61,212 nucleotides of DNA from Vaginella massiliensis (GTDB lineage Bacteria; Bacteroidota; Bacteroidia; Flavobacteriales; Weeksellaceae), in NCBI RefSeq assembly GCF_900089075.1, contig NZ_LT593746.1, positions 309,707-370,918 on the forward strand, written 5' to 3'. The translations under genes and the position numbers were made by a program. The notes beneath the pieces were generated by a model, which saw nothing but the letters and a program-made list of their open reading frames with translations, was not told the DNA's origin and made no database searches. Below, piece after piece: positions 48,377 through 58,147 of this stretch (the first letter of the stretch is position 1; each line of letters begins with the position of its first letter).

Positions 48377-48413
48377 TTAAATCCGTTGAGTTTTTCAACG
48401 GATTTAATTTTTT
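48377..48413. terminator. Bidirectional terminator between folC and the ecotin gene
   Basis: TTAAATCCGTTGA, 5-base loop, TCAACGGATTTAA (13 bp), flanked by A runs on the left and T runs on the right. It serves both convergent genes. Confidence 0.9.
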
Positions 48414-48912
48414 ACTTTGCAGTTTTCGTTTCAGAGACAGACCAAATTTTATATTTCAGTTCATAGTCTTTGGGTAGGTAAACCACGTAAGGCAATTTGC
48501 TGTTGTAGGATACCATTAGCGATGGTGCAAAAATAAATTGATCTTTGAGTGGTTGATTTTCTGGGCATCCCATCATGGTCGAAAAGACCTCCCCATTAGT
48601 TTTGAATTCGTAATAATGATATCCCCAACCCTCTAAATTCAATTCGTTTAATTCTCCAATCAAACCTTGGCGATTACAATCTACTTTGGTGTTTTTACCT
48701 GCGAGAAGTTCTATTTTGTAATCGCTTTCATTTTTCTTTTCTGGCACTGTGATGACCACTCGTTTTTGTCCCGATTTCGCTTCCGGATACATCGAAACAT
48801 CATGTTGAGTCGATGATTCTAGCTCTGAGTTGGGTTGTGATGAGCCACAAGAAGCCAAAACGAATAACGAGCCCAACAACAAACCGCCGATATTATACTT
48901 AATTGTTTTCAT
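48412..48912 (-). CDS. eco: Ecotin-family serine protease inhibitor, lipoprotein form
   Basis: A 166-residue protein. The signal ends in lipobox LASC (Cys22), so it is anchored, unlike E. coli periplasmic ecotin. The ecotin core is clear: YPEAKSGQKRVVI, IELLAGKNTKVDCN, NLEGWGYHYYEF, STMMGCP and YNSKLPYVVYLPKDYELKYKIW. The substrate-like P1-P1' Met113-Met114 and the disulfide pair Cys79-Cys116 of the reactive loop are preserved. Ecotins block trypsin-, chymotrypsin- and elastase-type proteases, so it probably protects the cell from host or competitor proteases. Single gene, convergent with folC. Confidence 0.93.
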   Translation of the reverse strand: MKTIKYNIGGLLLGSLFVLASCGSSQPNSELESSTQHDVSMYPEAKSGQKRVVITVPEKKNESDYKIELLAGKNTKVDCNRQGLIGELNELNLEGWGYHYYEFKTNGEVFSTMMGCPENQPLKDQFIFAPSLMVSYNSKLPYVVYLPKDYELKYKIWSVSETKTAK

Positions 48913-48970
48913 TTTCTTGATTTTAGATACTATTGTAATTCAAAAACTGGGCTAAAGTTATTTTTTTGAA

Positions 48971-49001
48971 CAAAAAAAAGGACTTCTTTTGGAAATCCTT
49001 T
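48971..49001 (-). terminator. Terminator of rimP-nusA-infB
   Basis: Minus-strand AAAGGATTTC, loop, GAAGTCCTTT, then T run. It lies 19 bases past the infB stop. Confidence 0.8.
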
Positions 49002-49019
49002 GCTTATCGAATTAAAAAA

Positions 49020-51920
49020 TTATTTCAATTTCTTTTTTACTTCTACCGTTTCATAAGCCTCGATGATATCACCCACTTTGATATCGTTGAAGTTTTTGAT
49101 ATTCAAACCACATTCGTATCCTTTGGTTACTTCTTTTACATCGTCTTTGAAACGTTTCAGAGATGCCAATTCGCCATCGTGAATCACGACACCTTCACGG
49201 ATAACGCGTATTCTGGAGTTTCTGGTAACTTTACCGTCTAAGACCATACATCCTGCAATTGTTCCGACTTTAGAAACTTTGAAGGTTTCACGAATTTCGA
49301 TATTACCTGTGATTTGTTCTTTAAGTTCAGGAGAGAGCATTCCTTCCATCGCTTCTTTCACATCGTTGATGGCGTCATAGATGATAGAATAGGTACGAAT
49401 TTCGATTTCTTCTCGCTCTGCGATATCGCGCGCAGTTCCGTTCGGACGAACGTTAAATCCGAGCACGATTGCATCAGAAGCACTTGCCAACATGATATCT
49501 GATTCGGTGATTTGTCCCACACCTTTCAAGATGATGTTAACCTCGATTTCTTCGGTTGATAGTTTTTGCAACGAGTCGGTCAAAGCTTCTACAGATCCGT
49601 CAACGTCCCCTTTTAGAATCACATTCAATTGTTGGAATCCTCCTAAAGCGATACGGCGTCCGAGATCTCCTAATGTTACTCGTTTTTGTGTACGGATATT
49701 TTGTTCGCGTTGCAATTGCTCACGTCTCGATGCAATTTGTTTCGCTTCGCGTTCGTCTTCGTAAACTTTGAATTTATCACCCGCCGTAGGCGCACCGTCT
49801 AATCCGAGTATGGTAACCGGTGTAGATGGACCTGCTTGTTGTACGTTTTTGCCGCGTTCGTCGAGCATTGCACGCACTTTACCGTGGTTGGATCCCGCTA
49901 AGAGGTAATCCCCAACTTTCAATGTTCCGTTTTGAACCAAAATAGTGGTAACGTATCCTCTACCTTTGTCTAAAGAAGCTTCTACAACTGTACCATTTGC
50001 CAGACGTTTCGGGTTGGCTTTTAGTTCTAAAATCTCGGCTTCCAACAAAACTTTTTCTAGCAAATCATCAACGCCCATCCCTTTTTTGGCTGAGATTTCT
50101 TGCGATTGATAAGTTCCTCCCCAATCTTCTACTAGTAAATTCATTTGTGCCAATTGCTCTTTTACTTTCTCTGGGTTGGCTGTTGGCTTATCGACTTTGT
50201 TGATGGCAAACACGATGGGTACACCTGCTGCCTGAGCGTGTGAGATGGCTTCTTTGGTTTGTGGCATCACTTGGTCATCGGCTGCAATCACGATGATTAC
50301 AATATCGGTAACCTGAGCACCACGAGCACGCATCGCCGTAAATGCTTCGTGTCCGGGGGTGTCTAAGAATGTTACGCGTTTACCGTTGGCCAATTTTACA
50401 TTATAAGCACCAATATGCTGTGTAATTCCACCAGACTCACCTGCAATTACATTGGCATTGCGTATGTAGTCTAACAAAGACGTTTTACCGTGGTCTACGT
50501 GTCCCATTACGGTTACGATTGGGGCACGTTCTACCAAATCTTCTGGGTTGTCGATTATTTCTTCTTCGGTTGAAATTTCTTCCTCAGCCGAAGCAAATTT
50601 TACATCATATCCGAAATCATCTGCTACCAACAAAATGGTATCTGCCTCTAGGCGTTGGTTCATGGTCACCATGATTCCTAGCGACATACAGGCAGAGATT
50701 ACTTCTGTTACCGCTACATCCATAAGCGATGCCAATTCGTTTACGGTAACAAATTCTGTCACTTGTAAAGTTTTGTCTTTTGCCATTGCTTCTTCTTCGA
50801 GCTCGGCCATTTCACGACGTTCTTTACGTTTATCTCTTCTGTGTTTTGCAGCTTTAGACCCTTTGCTTTTTCCTGTGAGCTTGTCAAGGGTATCCTTGAT
50901 TTGTTTTTTAACTTCTTCATCGCTCAACTCGACTTGTGGCGCGGTTCTCGAACGAGGATCGAATCTACCTTTGCTATTTTGGTTTCTGTTTTGTCCTCCT
51001 TGTTTACGACCTCCTGCACCGGTGTTGCGATTACCACCTTGTTGGTTTGGTCTGTTTTGATTTCCTTGACCTGTGGTATTGTTTGCACCATCTGTTTTTA
51101 CATCCTCGGGTCTTACCCCTTTGCGAATGCGTTTGCGTTTTTGTCTGTTCTCACCAGGTGCAGTTTTTTTGTCATCTGACCTACGCTTGTCGCGATCGAA
51201 TTGTGAAAGGTCTATTTTCTGACCAGTAAAATTCGGACCGTCTAATTTGGTATAAACCGTTTCGATTTTTTGACCATCTTCTACACCTTCTTCAGCAACT
51301 TCAGCCTTATTTTCGGCTTTCGGTTCTTCAACCTTTTTTGTTTCAGGTTGTGGTGTTTCGATTCTCTTCTCAACTGGTTTTTCTACATTTTCTACTTTCG
51401 ATTTTTCTTTTTCCGCTTCTTTTTCTTTTGGTTGAGCTGGTCTGACTGGTTTTTCGAACTGTTCTAAGTCGATTGTTTTGATGATTTTCGGTCCAACAAC
51501 TTCTTCTTTAGGTTCTTCTTTAGCGACTGGTTCTTCTGCTTTTGCTGGTTGTTTTTTTTCTTCTTTTTGAGCAACTGGCTTCAACGTATCGAGGTCTATT
51601 TTACCTACCTCTTTCGGACCAGAAAGTTCTACTTTTGTGGTTTCGATTTTTTCTACTCGTTGTTGTTCGGCTTTTTCAGCTGCTTTTTTTTCTGCCGCTT
51701 TTTTATCGGCAAGTTTGTTCAATACAACTTCATCGGATGCTGCTTTTTGCTTGGCATCTGAGCGGAATTCATTCACTAAGATATCGTAGGCTGACATTTC
51801 AAGTTTTGTATTGGGATTTTTTTCGACATCGACCCCTTTTTCACTTAAAAAATCAACGGCACGATCAATTGAAATGTTTAATTCTCTTAATACTTTACTT
51901 AATCTTATTGTTTCCCGCAT
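49020..51920 (-). CDS. infB: Translation initiation factor IF-2
   Basis: A 966-residue GTPase placing initiator tRNA on the 30S subunit. The N-domain begins [25 protein letters not shown]. It is followed by a long K/E/P-rich linker (about 70-330) with an [16 protein letters not shown] tract. The G domain follows, with [15 protein letters not shown] (G1), DTPGHEAF (G3) and NKVDK (G4), then beta-barrel domains to the C-terminus. The frame is open 10 codons further from a TTG, but the ATG at 51920 matches Bacteroidota IF-2. Last gene of rimP-nusA-infB. Confidence 0.97.
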   Translation of the reverse strand: MRETIRLSKVLRELNISIDRAVDFLSEKGVDVEKNPNTKLEMSAYDILVNEFRSDAKQKAASDEVVLNKLADKKAAEKKAAEKAEQQRVEKIETTKVELSGPKEVGKIDLDTLKPVAQKEEKKQPAKAEEPVAKEEPKEEVVGPKIIKTIDLEQFEKPVRPAQPKEKEAEKEKSKVENVEKPVEKRIETPQPETKKVEEPKAENKAEVAEEGVEDGQKIETVYTKLDGPNFTGQKIDLSQFDRDKRRSDDKKTAPGENRQKRKRIRKGVRPEDVKTDGANNTTGQGNQNRPNQQGGNRNTGAGGRKQGGQNRNQNSKGRFDPRSRTAPQVELSDEEVKKQIKDTLDKLTGKSKGSKAAKHRRDKRKERREMAELEEEAMAKDKTLQVTEFVTVNELASLMDVAVTEVISACMSLGIMVTMNQRLEADTILLVADDFGYDVKFASAEEEISTEEEIIDNPEDLVERAPIVTVMGHVDHGKTSLLDYIRNANVIAGESGGITQHIGAYNVKLANGKRVTFLDTPGHEAFTAMRARGAQVTDIVIIVIAADDQVMPQTKEAISHAQAAGVPIVFAINKVDKPTANPEKVKEQLAQMNLLVEDWGGTYQSQEISAKKGMGVDDLLEKVLLEAEILELKANPKRLANGTVVEASLDKGRGYVTTILVQNGTLKVGDYLLAGSNHGKVRAMLDERGKNVQQAGPSTPVTILGLDGAPTAGDKFKVYEDEREAKQIASRREQLQREQNIRTQKRVTLGDLGRRIALGGFQQLNVILKGDVDGSVEALTDSLQKLSTEEIEVNIILKGVGQITESDIMLASASDAIVLGFNVRPNGTARDIAEREEIEIRTYSIIYDAINDVKEAMEGMLSPELKEQITGNIEIRETFKVSKVGTIAGCMVLDGKVTRNSRIRVIREGVVIHDGELASLKRFKDDVKEVTKGYECGLNIKNFNDIKVGDIIEAYETVEVKKKLK

Positions 51921-51987
51921 ATTGAAGCTGTCTGTTTTTTTCGTTTGCAAATGTACGAATCTTTATTTAATTGCTTTGTTAATTATA

Positions 51988-53223
51988 TTAATCTTCGAAT
52001 TCTTCTTTGAGAATTTGGATCACGTGAAGCACCGTTTCTTCTTCGAGGTCTGTACGCTTTACCAAATCGTCTACATCTTGTTCTAAAACGGCTTTTGCAG
52101 TGTCTAAACCGATCGATTTGAAGGCGTCGATTACCCATTCGTCGATTTCGTCTGAGAACTCTGCAAGCTCAACATCCTCATCCTGAACGCCTTCTCTGAA
52201 AATATCGATTTCCATATCCAACAATTTCGATGCTAATTTTACATTGTGTCCTCCTTTTCCAATCGCTTTCGATACTTCTTCTGGTTTTACATAAACCAAG
52301 GCTTTTTGATGCTCTTCGTCTATTTCGATTTTCGAAATTGCAGCCGGACTCAATGCTCGAGCGATGAATAAATTGAGGTTTGTGGTGTAATTGATAACGT
52401 CGATATTTTCGTTGCGTAACTCGCGTACTATGGAATGGATTCGAGAGCCTTTCATCCCAACGCATGCGCCAACAGGGTCGATACGATCGTCGTAAGATTC
52501 TACGGCTACTTTTGCTTTTTCTCCTGGGATTCGAACTACTTTTTTGATGGTAATCAATCCGTCGAAAATCTCTGGAATTTCTAATTCGAATAGTTTTTCT
52601 AAGAATTTTGGTGATGTACGCGACAACATAATCTGAGGTTTGGCTCCTCGCAGTTTCACGTCGTCTACAACGGCACGCACGGTTTCACCTTTTCTGAAGA
52701 AATCAGATGGTATTTGATTTTCTTTGGGTAAAATCATTTCGTTTTGCTCGTCATCCATGATGATGACGTGTTTGTTGCGAATGTGGTGCACTTCTCCAGT
52801 GACGATTTCGCCTTCTAAATCTTTGAACTTGTCGTAGAGATTCGCATTGTCGTGTTCCATCACTTTTGCGACCAAGGTTTGGCGTAAGGTAAGGATTGCA
52901 CGACGACCCAAATTCTGAATTGGTATAAGTTCTGACACTTCTTCGCCAATCTCGAAATCTGGTTCTATTTTGCGTGCTTCTGATAGTTCGATTTCGGCAC
53001 TGTCGTCTTCAGAGAATCCATCTTCTACCACAATTCGGTTGTGCCAAATCTCTAAATCTCCTTTATCTGGGTTGACAATAATATCGAAATTATCATCCGA
53101 TCCATATTTTTTACGTAAAACAACCTTCAAGGCTTCTTCTATGATTGCCATCAGGGTGATACGGTCTATGTTTTTATCTTCTTTGAAATCTACGAAAGAT
53201 TCGATTAATGCCAAATTGTCCAT
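51988..53223 (-). CDS. nusA: Transcription termination/antitermination factor NusA
   Basis: A 411-residue RNA polymerase-binding factor. It has the N-terminal RNAP-binding domain (LALIESFVDFKEDKNIDR), an S1 domain (about 135-200; GEIVTGEVHHIRNKHVIIMD) and two KH domains (VAVESYDDRIDPVGACVGMKGSRI; YVKPEEVSKAIGKGGHNVKLASKL). A short acidic tail with one helix-hairpin-helix-like segment ends the protein. The acidic repeats of E. coli NusA are missing, as usual for the group. It lies between rimP and infB, 11 bases after rimP. Confidence 0.97.
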   Translation of the reverse strand: MDNLALIESFVDFKEDKNIDRITLMAIIEEALKVVLRKKYGSDDNFDIIVNPDKGDLEIWHNRIVVEDGFSEDDSAEIELSEARKIEPDFEIGEEVSELIPIQNLGRRAILTLRQTLVAKVMEHDNANLYDKFKDLEGEIVTGEVHHIRNKHVIIMDDEQNEMILPKENQIPSDFFRKGETVRAVVDDVKLRGAKPQIMLSRTSPKFLEKLFELEIPEIFDGLITIKKVVRIPGEKAKVAVESYDDRIDPVGACVGMKGSRIHSIVRELRNENIDVINYTTNLNLFIARALSPAAISKIEIDEEHQKALVYVKPEEVSKAIGKGGHNVKLASKLLDMEIDIFREGVQDEDVELAEFSDEIDEWVIDAFKSIGLDTAKAVLEQDVDDLVKRTDLEEETVLHVIQILKEEFED

Positions 53224-53234
53224 TCTAAATATTT

Positions 53235-53699
53235 TTAAAAAATGACTTTTATTACCGCTTTTTTGACGTCGGTATAATTGATTAATTCTTCATATTCTAC
53301 TGTAATTTTCCCTTTGCCTATTGGCTTTGGTTCACGGGCTTCCCAAAAGACTTCTACCGCCTCCTCGTCTGCACTCACTATCTCGCCTTCGATCACCTTA
53401 TCATTGGTCAAGGTAATCTCGATTGTACGGCCGATATTTTTGCGATATTGCCTTGGTGTTGTCAATGGTTTCGACAAACCTGGTGAAGAAACTTCTAATG
53501 CAAAATCTTCTGTTTCGCGATCTAGATTGTGTTCTACGTGTCGGCTAATTCGCACAACCTCTTCTATTGGCAAACCTTCGTCGCCATCTACCAAAACAAC
53601 GATCTTGTTGTCTGCCGATATCGACCAATCGACCAAGAACAAAGCGGGATTCTCTGCTATCGCTTCGTCTATTAATTGTTTTACTCTTGCTACGTCCAT
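53235..53699 (-). CDS. rimP: Ribosome maturation factor RimP
   Basis: A 154-residue protein needed for 30S assembly. The N-terminal alpha/beta domain has DGDEGLPIEEVVRISRHVEHNLD, then DFALEVSSPGLSKPLTTPRQYRKNIGR, the diagnostic EVSSPG motif. A C-terminal Sm-like domain follows. The open frame extends two codons to a TTG; I use the ATG at 53699 (MDVARVKQLIDEA). First gene of the rimP-nusA-infB operon. Confidence 0.96.
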   Translation of the reverse strand: MDVARVKQLIDEAIAENPALFLVDWSISADNKIVVLVDGDEGLPIEEVVRISRHVEHNLDRETEDFALEVSSPGLSKPLTTPRQYRKNIGRTIEITLTNDKVIEGEIVSADEEAVEVFWEAREPKPIGKGKITVEYEELINYTDVKKAVIKVIF

Positions 53700-53759
53700 A
53701 TACAACGAAAAAGAGAGCTGTAATAAAGCCCTCCTCTATTAGATTCATTCAATACGTTG

Positions 53760-53767
53760 CAAATTTA
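53760..53767 (-). promoter_or_regulatory. Putative -7 element of rimP-nusA-infB
   Basis: TAaaTTTG on the minus strand, about 60 bases upstream of the rimP ATG. No clear -33 TTG. Confidence 0.45.
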
Positions 53768-53805
53768 CAAAAAAAATAGAAACATCCTATAATGTTGATT
53801 TAAAA

Positions 53806-54303
53806 TTATCTGAAAGAATACCAATCCATTACGTCGACGATGAAGATTGCTAGGAATATTAAGGTGAGGATAATATCGTAACCTGTGGTCAATAAGAATC
53901 CTACAAACGAGCCTAATGCAGCACTCATCGCCCTTTTGTGATCTTGAGTGTTATGCAACAATTCGCCGACGAAAGCACCCAACAATGGTCCCAACAAAAA
54001 GCCAAACGGAGGAAAAAACAAGCCGACAAAAAGTCCTAAAACCGATCCCCAAACACCATATTTAGAGCCGCCCCATTTTTTGGTCATGTAGATCGGCAAC
54101 AAATAGTCGAGCAGCGCCCCTATGGCTACAAAAATTCCTGCAACGATAATCAATCCCCAGCCATAGCCACAATCGCCAGAATATTTGAAGATAAACAAAC
54201 CCGCCAATGCGAGTGGTGCGCCAGGCAGAACAGGCAAAACGGTTCCTACCAAACCCAAAACGAGCAATAGACCGCTAATGATATTGATAATCGAGTCGTC
54301 CAT
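53806..54303 (-). CDS. DUF456 family membrane protein
   Basis: A 165-residue protein with four to five hydrophobic segments and the DUF456 signature LGLVGTVLPVLPGAPLALAGL at its start. GLFFPPFGFLLGPLLGAFVGELLH (glycine-zipper-like helix) lies in the middle. Inner-membrane, function unknown. The ATG at 54303 gives the normal family length. Divergent from the MscS gene with 78 bases between them. Confidence 0.88.
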   Translation of the reverse strand: MDDSIINIISGLLLVLGLVGTVLPVLPGAPLALAGLFIFKYSGDCGYGWGLIIVAGIFVAIGALLDYLLPIYMTKKWGGSKYGVWGSVLGLFVGLFFPPFGFLLGPLLGAFVGELLHNTQDHKRAMSAALGSFVGFLLTTGYDIILTLIFLAIFIVDVMDWYSFR

Positions 54304-54337
54304 GTTTTTTTGTATTTTTAATTTATGATTATCCGTG

Positions 54338-54345
54338 TAACTTTG
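54338..54345 (+). promoter_or_regulatory. Putative -7 element of the mscS-pdxJ-hydrolase operon
   Basis: TAacTTTG, 37 bases upstream of the ATG at 54382. A TTTG at 54309-54312 could be the -33 element, with a long (25-base) spacer. Confidence 0.5.
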
Positions 54346-54381
54346 TCTAGAGAATAATTTCTATTTGATAAACACGAATAT

Positions 54382-55653
54382 ATGAAGTATTTGTTGCAAG
54401 AAAAATCATTTTATCAAGAATTTAGCGATGCGATGCACTCCCTTGCAACTAAACATCTTGCTTTTGATCTTTCTAAGGGATTTTTCAACGTCTTGGAGAT
54501 TGCATTATTGACGGTTGTAATCGTGATTATCGGGTATTTGTTGAAATTGATTGTAGTTCCTATTCTCAGAAAACTTAGCATTGCAATAGAATCCAATTTT
54601 CTGAATTTTTTGGTAAAGCATCGGGTGATTGAGTATAGTCTTTATATCATTCCGTTGAGCTTGGCTTTCAACCTCAATATCATTTTGTTCAAAGCCAATC
54701 GATCGTTTTACCTGCTAAACGAAAAAATCATCAAACTCGGGTTTGTAGTACTTTTGACCCAAATCATCTACCGAATCATCAACACCATCACCGATTTGTA
54801 TAGAGAAGAAAACAGTTACACCAATGTCGGGATTCGTACTTTTGGGCAATTGACCAAGATGTTCGTTACGTTTTTTGCCATCATTTCTGGGATAATGATT
54901 CTCTTTACGGTAGACACCAGCACCATCATTGCTATACTCGGAGCCTTGACGGCAGCCGTGATTTTGATCTTTCGCGATGCGATATTGGGCTTTGCTTCGG
55001 GTTTGCAAATTTCATATTCAAAATCGGTAAAAGAAGGCGATTGGGTTTCGATAGAAAAAGGAAAGATAGATGGTATTGTGAGGGAAATCAACATCAATTT
55101 GGTAAAAATAGAGCGATTCGACAAATCTGTCGTGACTGTACCAACTTCTGACCTCATCATGTCGCAGGTGACCAATCACGAACCCATGTTGCTTTCTGGG
55201 ACGAGAAAAATTCAACGTTCCATTGCTTTCAACGTGAATTCTTTTAAATTTTGTTCAGAAGAAATGTTGGATCGCTTCCATCATTATTATTTAATCCAAG
55301 ACTATATCAGCGAAAAGCGTCAACAACTATTAGCTTACAACAAAAATATTCCAAGCTCGGAAATCGACATCAACGGCAGACAATTGACCAATATTGGTGT
55401 TTTTAGGATTTATGTCGAAAATTATTTGCGCGAAAATCAACACATCTCACAGCGAGATCCAATCATCGTGAAGCAACTTCCAGTAACCATGCACGGAATG
55501 CCGCTTGAGATCAACTGTTTTGCTTTGGCTACCGATAATTTGGAGTACGAAAGAATAGCGTCCGATATTTTTGATCATTTATTAACCGCTTGTCGAAGCT
55601 TCGATTTGGAAGTGATGCAAAACGTCTCGATAAGCCATTTAAAACAAGAATAA
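54382..55653 (+). CDS. MscS-type mechanosensitive ion channel
   Basis: A 423-residue channel with several membrane helices (about 34-58, 80-100, 120-140 and 155-185). The pore-lining/beta-domain junction reads IAILGALTAAVILIFRDAILGFASGLQISYSKSVKEGDWVSI, as in MscS-family (YbdG/YnaI-like) channels. A cytoplasmic beta plus alpha/beta domain follows, with ERFDKSVVTVPTSDLI. It relieves osmotic pressure by opening under membrane tension. It is 3 bases upstream of pdxJ and so presumably cotranscribed. Confidence 0.92.
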   Translation: MKYLLQEKSFYQEFSDAMHSLATKHLAFDLSKGFFNVLEIALLTVVIVIIGYLLKLIVVPILRKLSIAIESNFLNFLVKHRVIEYSLYIIPLSLAFNLNIILFKANRSFYLLNEKIIKLGFVVLLTQIIYRIINTITDLYREENSYTNVGIRTFGQLTKMFVTFFAIISGIMILFTVDTSTIIAILGALTAAVILIFRDAILGFASGLQISYSKSVKEGDWVSIEKGKIDGIVREININLVKIERFDKSVVTVPTSDLIMSQVTNHEPMLLSGTRKIQRSIAFNVNSFKFCSEEMLDRFHHYYLIQDYISEKRQQLLAYNKNIPSSEIDINGRQLTNIGVFRIYVENYLRENQHISQRDPIIVKQLPVTMHGMPLEINCFALATDNLEYERIASDIFDHLLTACRSFDLEVMQNVSISHLKQE

Positions 55654-55656
55654 ACC

Positions 55657-56391
55657 ATGACAAAATTAAGTGTAAACATCAACAAAATAGCAACCATACG
55701 CAACGCGCGAGGAGGCAACACTCCAAATTTGGTAGAAGCGGCTATCAAAATCCAGCAATTTGGTGCGCAAGGCATCACCGTGCATCCCAGACCAGATGAG
55801 CGACACATTCGCTACCAAGACGTTCTGGATCTGAAGCCTATTGTTTCTACAGAATTCAACATCGAAGGAAAACCCATAGACAGTTTTATGGATTTGGTTT
55901 TGAAAGTAAAACCAGAGCAAGTGACTTTGGTACCCGATGCCGAAGATGCAATCACCTCGAATGCGGGCTGGGACACCAGTAAACACCTCGAGTATCTGAC
56001 CGAGGTCATTGGCACTTTGAAAGCGGCTGGAATTCGCACCTCTATCTTTTTAGATCCCAATCCAGCCTTGGTTGAAAGCGCAGCAAAAACCGGTGCAGAT
56101 CGTATCGAATTGTACACCGAAGCCTACGCTACCGAATTTTCTAAAGGCAATCGAGACATTGTGCTTCCCTACAAAGAGACAACGCTGTTGGCTATAGAAC
56201 ACGGATTGGAAGTGAATGCAGGACATGATCTTAGTTTGGACAATCTGCAATATTTCATTACAGAAATCCCACAGATTGCAGAAGTTTCGATTGGGCACGC
56301 CCTCATTTCAGAAGCCTTGTATCTGGGACTAGAAAACACCATTCAATGTTATTTACGTAAAATAGAATTAGCTCAATTGCAACATGGATAA
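55657..56391 (+). CDS. pdxJ: Pyridoxine 5'-phosphate synthase
   Basis: A 244-residue TIM-barrel enzyme that makes pyridoxine 5'-phosphate (vitamin B6) from 1-deoxyxylulose 5-phosphate and 3-amino-1-hydroxyacetone phosphate. Signatures: LSVNINKIATIRNARGGNTPNL, GAQGITVHPRPDERHIRYQDV, TEFNIEGKP, PEQVTLVPD, SIFLDPNPALVESAA and EVSIGHALISEAL. It lies 3 bases after the channel gene and overlaps the hydrolase by 8 bases. Confidence 0.97.
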   Translation: MTKLSVNINKIATIRNARGGNTPNLVEAAIKIQQFGAQGITVHPRPDERHIRYQDVLDLKPIVSTEFNIEGKPIDSFMDLVLKVKPEQVTLVPDAEDAITSNAGWDTSKHLEYLTEVIGTLKAAGIRTSIFLDPNPALVESAAKTGADRIELYTEAYATEFSKGNRDIVLPYKETTLLAIEHGLEVNAGHDLSLDNLQYFITEIPQIAEVSIGHALISEALYLGLENTIQCYLRKIELAQLQHG

Positions 56392-57157
56392 AATATTGAA
56401 CAGTAAAATCATCGGCGATCACCCGCAACATCTTATGGTAATTCATGGTCTATTCGGACAGTTGGATAACTGGAATACTCATGGGAAAAAATTTGGTGAA
56501 TATTTTACCACTCACCTTTTAGACCTTAGAAATCACGGTCGAAGTTTTCATGACGATGAAATGAATTTTCGGGTAATGATTGAAGATCTTCTTCGGTACT
56601 TCGAGGTTCACGGCATTTCGAAAGCTCATTTTCTAGGTCACTCGCTTGGTGGTCGATTGGTCATTGATTTGGCCATGACAAAAGGGGAAATAATCGACAA
56701 GCTGATTGTTGCCGACATGGCTCCAAAGGCGTATCCTCCGCATCACAATGCGATTTTCAAAGCTCTGAAGTCGGTCGACTTCTCTCGAGTTGAATCGAGA
56801 CAAGATGTAGAAGAAGTGCTGAAGCAATACATACCAGAAGTGGGCGTTCGGCAATTTCTGTTGAAAAATGTCTACCACACCGATCAAGGCTATGCCTTTC
56901 GGTTCAATTTAGAGGCGTTGGATAGAGCCTACCATACGTTGGTTGGCGAAGACTTGAGCGCAGGAGAATTCTACGGTCCAACCTTGTTTTTGGCAGGTGC
57001 AAAATCTGATTACCTTTTGCTCGAAGATGAGTTTGAAATAAAGAAACGCTTTCCCAATGCTGAAATTGATCGCGTATCGAATGCTGGGCATTGGTTGCAT
57101 GCCGAAAATCCAACCGAATTCATGGCGAAATGTTTGGAATTTTTATTGAGAGCGTAG
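56384..57157 (+). CDS. Alpha/beta-fold hydrolase (YbfF-like esterase)
   Basis: A 257-residue cytosolic hydrolase without a signal peptide. The oxyanion region is LMVIHGLFGQLDNW, the nucleophile elbow FLGHSLGGRLVIDLAM, and an acidic residue lies in LAGAKSDYLLLED. The terminal His is in VSNAGHWLHAENPTEF. The HGLFG start and short lid are as in E. coli YbfF. The substrate is unknown. The start overlaps pdxJ by 8 bases, so translation is coupled; a link to B6 metabolism is unproven. Confidence 0.88.
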   Translation: MDKILNSKIIGDHPQHLMVIHGLFGQLDNWNTHGKKFGEYFTTHLLDLRNHGRSFHDDEMNFRVMIEDLLRYFEVHGISKAHFLGHSLGGRLVIDLAMTKGEIIDKLIVADMAPKAYPPHHNAIFKALKSVDFSRVESRQDVEEVLKQYIPEVGVRQFLLKNVYHTDQGYAFRFNLEALDRAYHTLVGEDLSAGEFYGPTLFLAGAKSDYLLLEDEFEIKKRFPNAEIDRVSNAGHWLHAENPTEFMAKCLEFLLRA

Positions 57158-57189
57158 TTTCTCGTTTAATCTCTAAATTTTAATTCATC

Positions 57190-58107
57190 ATGAAAAATAT
57201 TTTTACACTCCTCCTATCTTTCGCGACTTTTGGTGCATTTGCACAAGAAATCATCTCTTTTGAAGCAAGCGAAGGCTACACATTGGGTACAATTCACAAC
57301 CAAAATGGCTGGGAAGTTACCGAATCTGCTGACGGACTTATCACCAATCAGATAATTACGAACGAACAAGCAAAAGACGGAATTTATTCTTTCAAAAATG
57401 GACATCAGGATGAATACGAACCACAGTGGCTCCCGATTTTCGGAGTTCATAAAGCGTTTGCCCAACCCATGGATTATAAAACTTTCAGCATCTCTTATGA
57501 TATTTTCGTAACCGAAAAACTAGGCTCTGATTTCGAATTTACCACTTACGGAATCAATCCTGAATCCGAAGAGTTCTCACCAATTATTGGACTTGGAGTG
57601 GAAAATCGTGGTTTGCTTTATTATATCAAAAACGAAAATTATCAAGCTCAGTACATCGATGGAATCAATTGGCAAACCAATACATGGAATACGATAAAGA
57701 TCGAAATTAAAGGTGAGCAAGTTTCGTATTATTTCAATAACGAATTGGTTGCCACGAGCACAATTTTCAGTCAGCTTCCTATTGTAGGAATCAATTTTTT
57801 ACACAACAATTATGGAGGTAGTGCCTACTATGACAACATCATCATCAATGAAGAAGAGTTGGCAACAAACGACCTGAACGCTACTGCTATCGCCTTATAC
57901 CCGAATCCGGTCGATGCGCATTTTACCGTAGAATTACCAAAAGGCGAGGATTTGAAATCTGTAGAAATTTTGAATTCAACGGGACAAAAAATCTTAAGCT
58001 CCACCAGCAAAACAACTGCTGTAGAATCGTTGGCAAACGGGGTTTATCTCGTGAATATTACCACAAGCAATGGAAAAATTTACACAAAGAAAATCATCAA
58101 AAAATAA
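57190..58107 (+). CDS. Type IX-secreted protein with lectin-like domain
   Basis: A 305-residue protein. It has a signal peptide (about 1-18, LLLSFATFGAFAQ) and a beta-sandwich (about 19-215) with FSISYDIFVTEKLGSDFEF, NTWNTIKIEIKGEQVSYYFN and GSAYYDNIIIN, the layout of laminin-G/concanavalin-like lectins. The type A sorting domain has ATAIALYPNPVDAHFTVEL and ends KKIIKK. It probably binds glycan on or outside the cell. It follows the hydrolase by 32 bases and may be on the same transcript. Confidence 0.83.
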   Translation: MKNIFTLLLSFATFGAFAQEIISFEASEGYTLGTIHNQNGWEVTESADGLITNQIITNEQAKDGIYSFKNGHQDEYEPQWLPIFGVHKAFAQPMDYKTFSISYDIFVTEKLGSDFEFTTYGINPESEEFSPIIGLGVENRGLLYYIKNENYQAQYIDGINWQTNTWNTIKIEIKGEQVSYYFNNELVATSTIFSQLPIVGINFLHNNYGGSAYYDNIIINEEELATNDLNATAIALYPNPVDAHFTVELPKGEDLKSVEILNSTGQKILSSTSKTTAVESLANGVYLVNITTSNGKIYTKKIIKK

Positions 58108-58117
58108 TTCAAACCGA

Positions 58118-58147
58118 AAGGCTCTGAAATTCAGGGTCTTTTTTTTA
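58118..58147 (+). terminator. Terminator after the type IX cargo gene
   Basis: AAGGCTCTGAA/TTCAGGGTCTT stem (with wobbles) and a run of eight T. It overlaps the end of the convergent ABC ATPase gene by a few bases. Confidence 0.75.
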
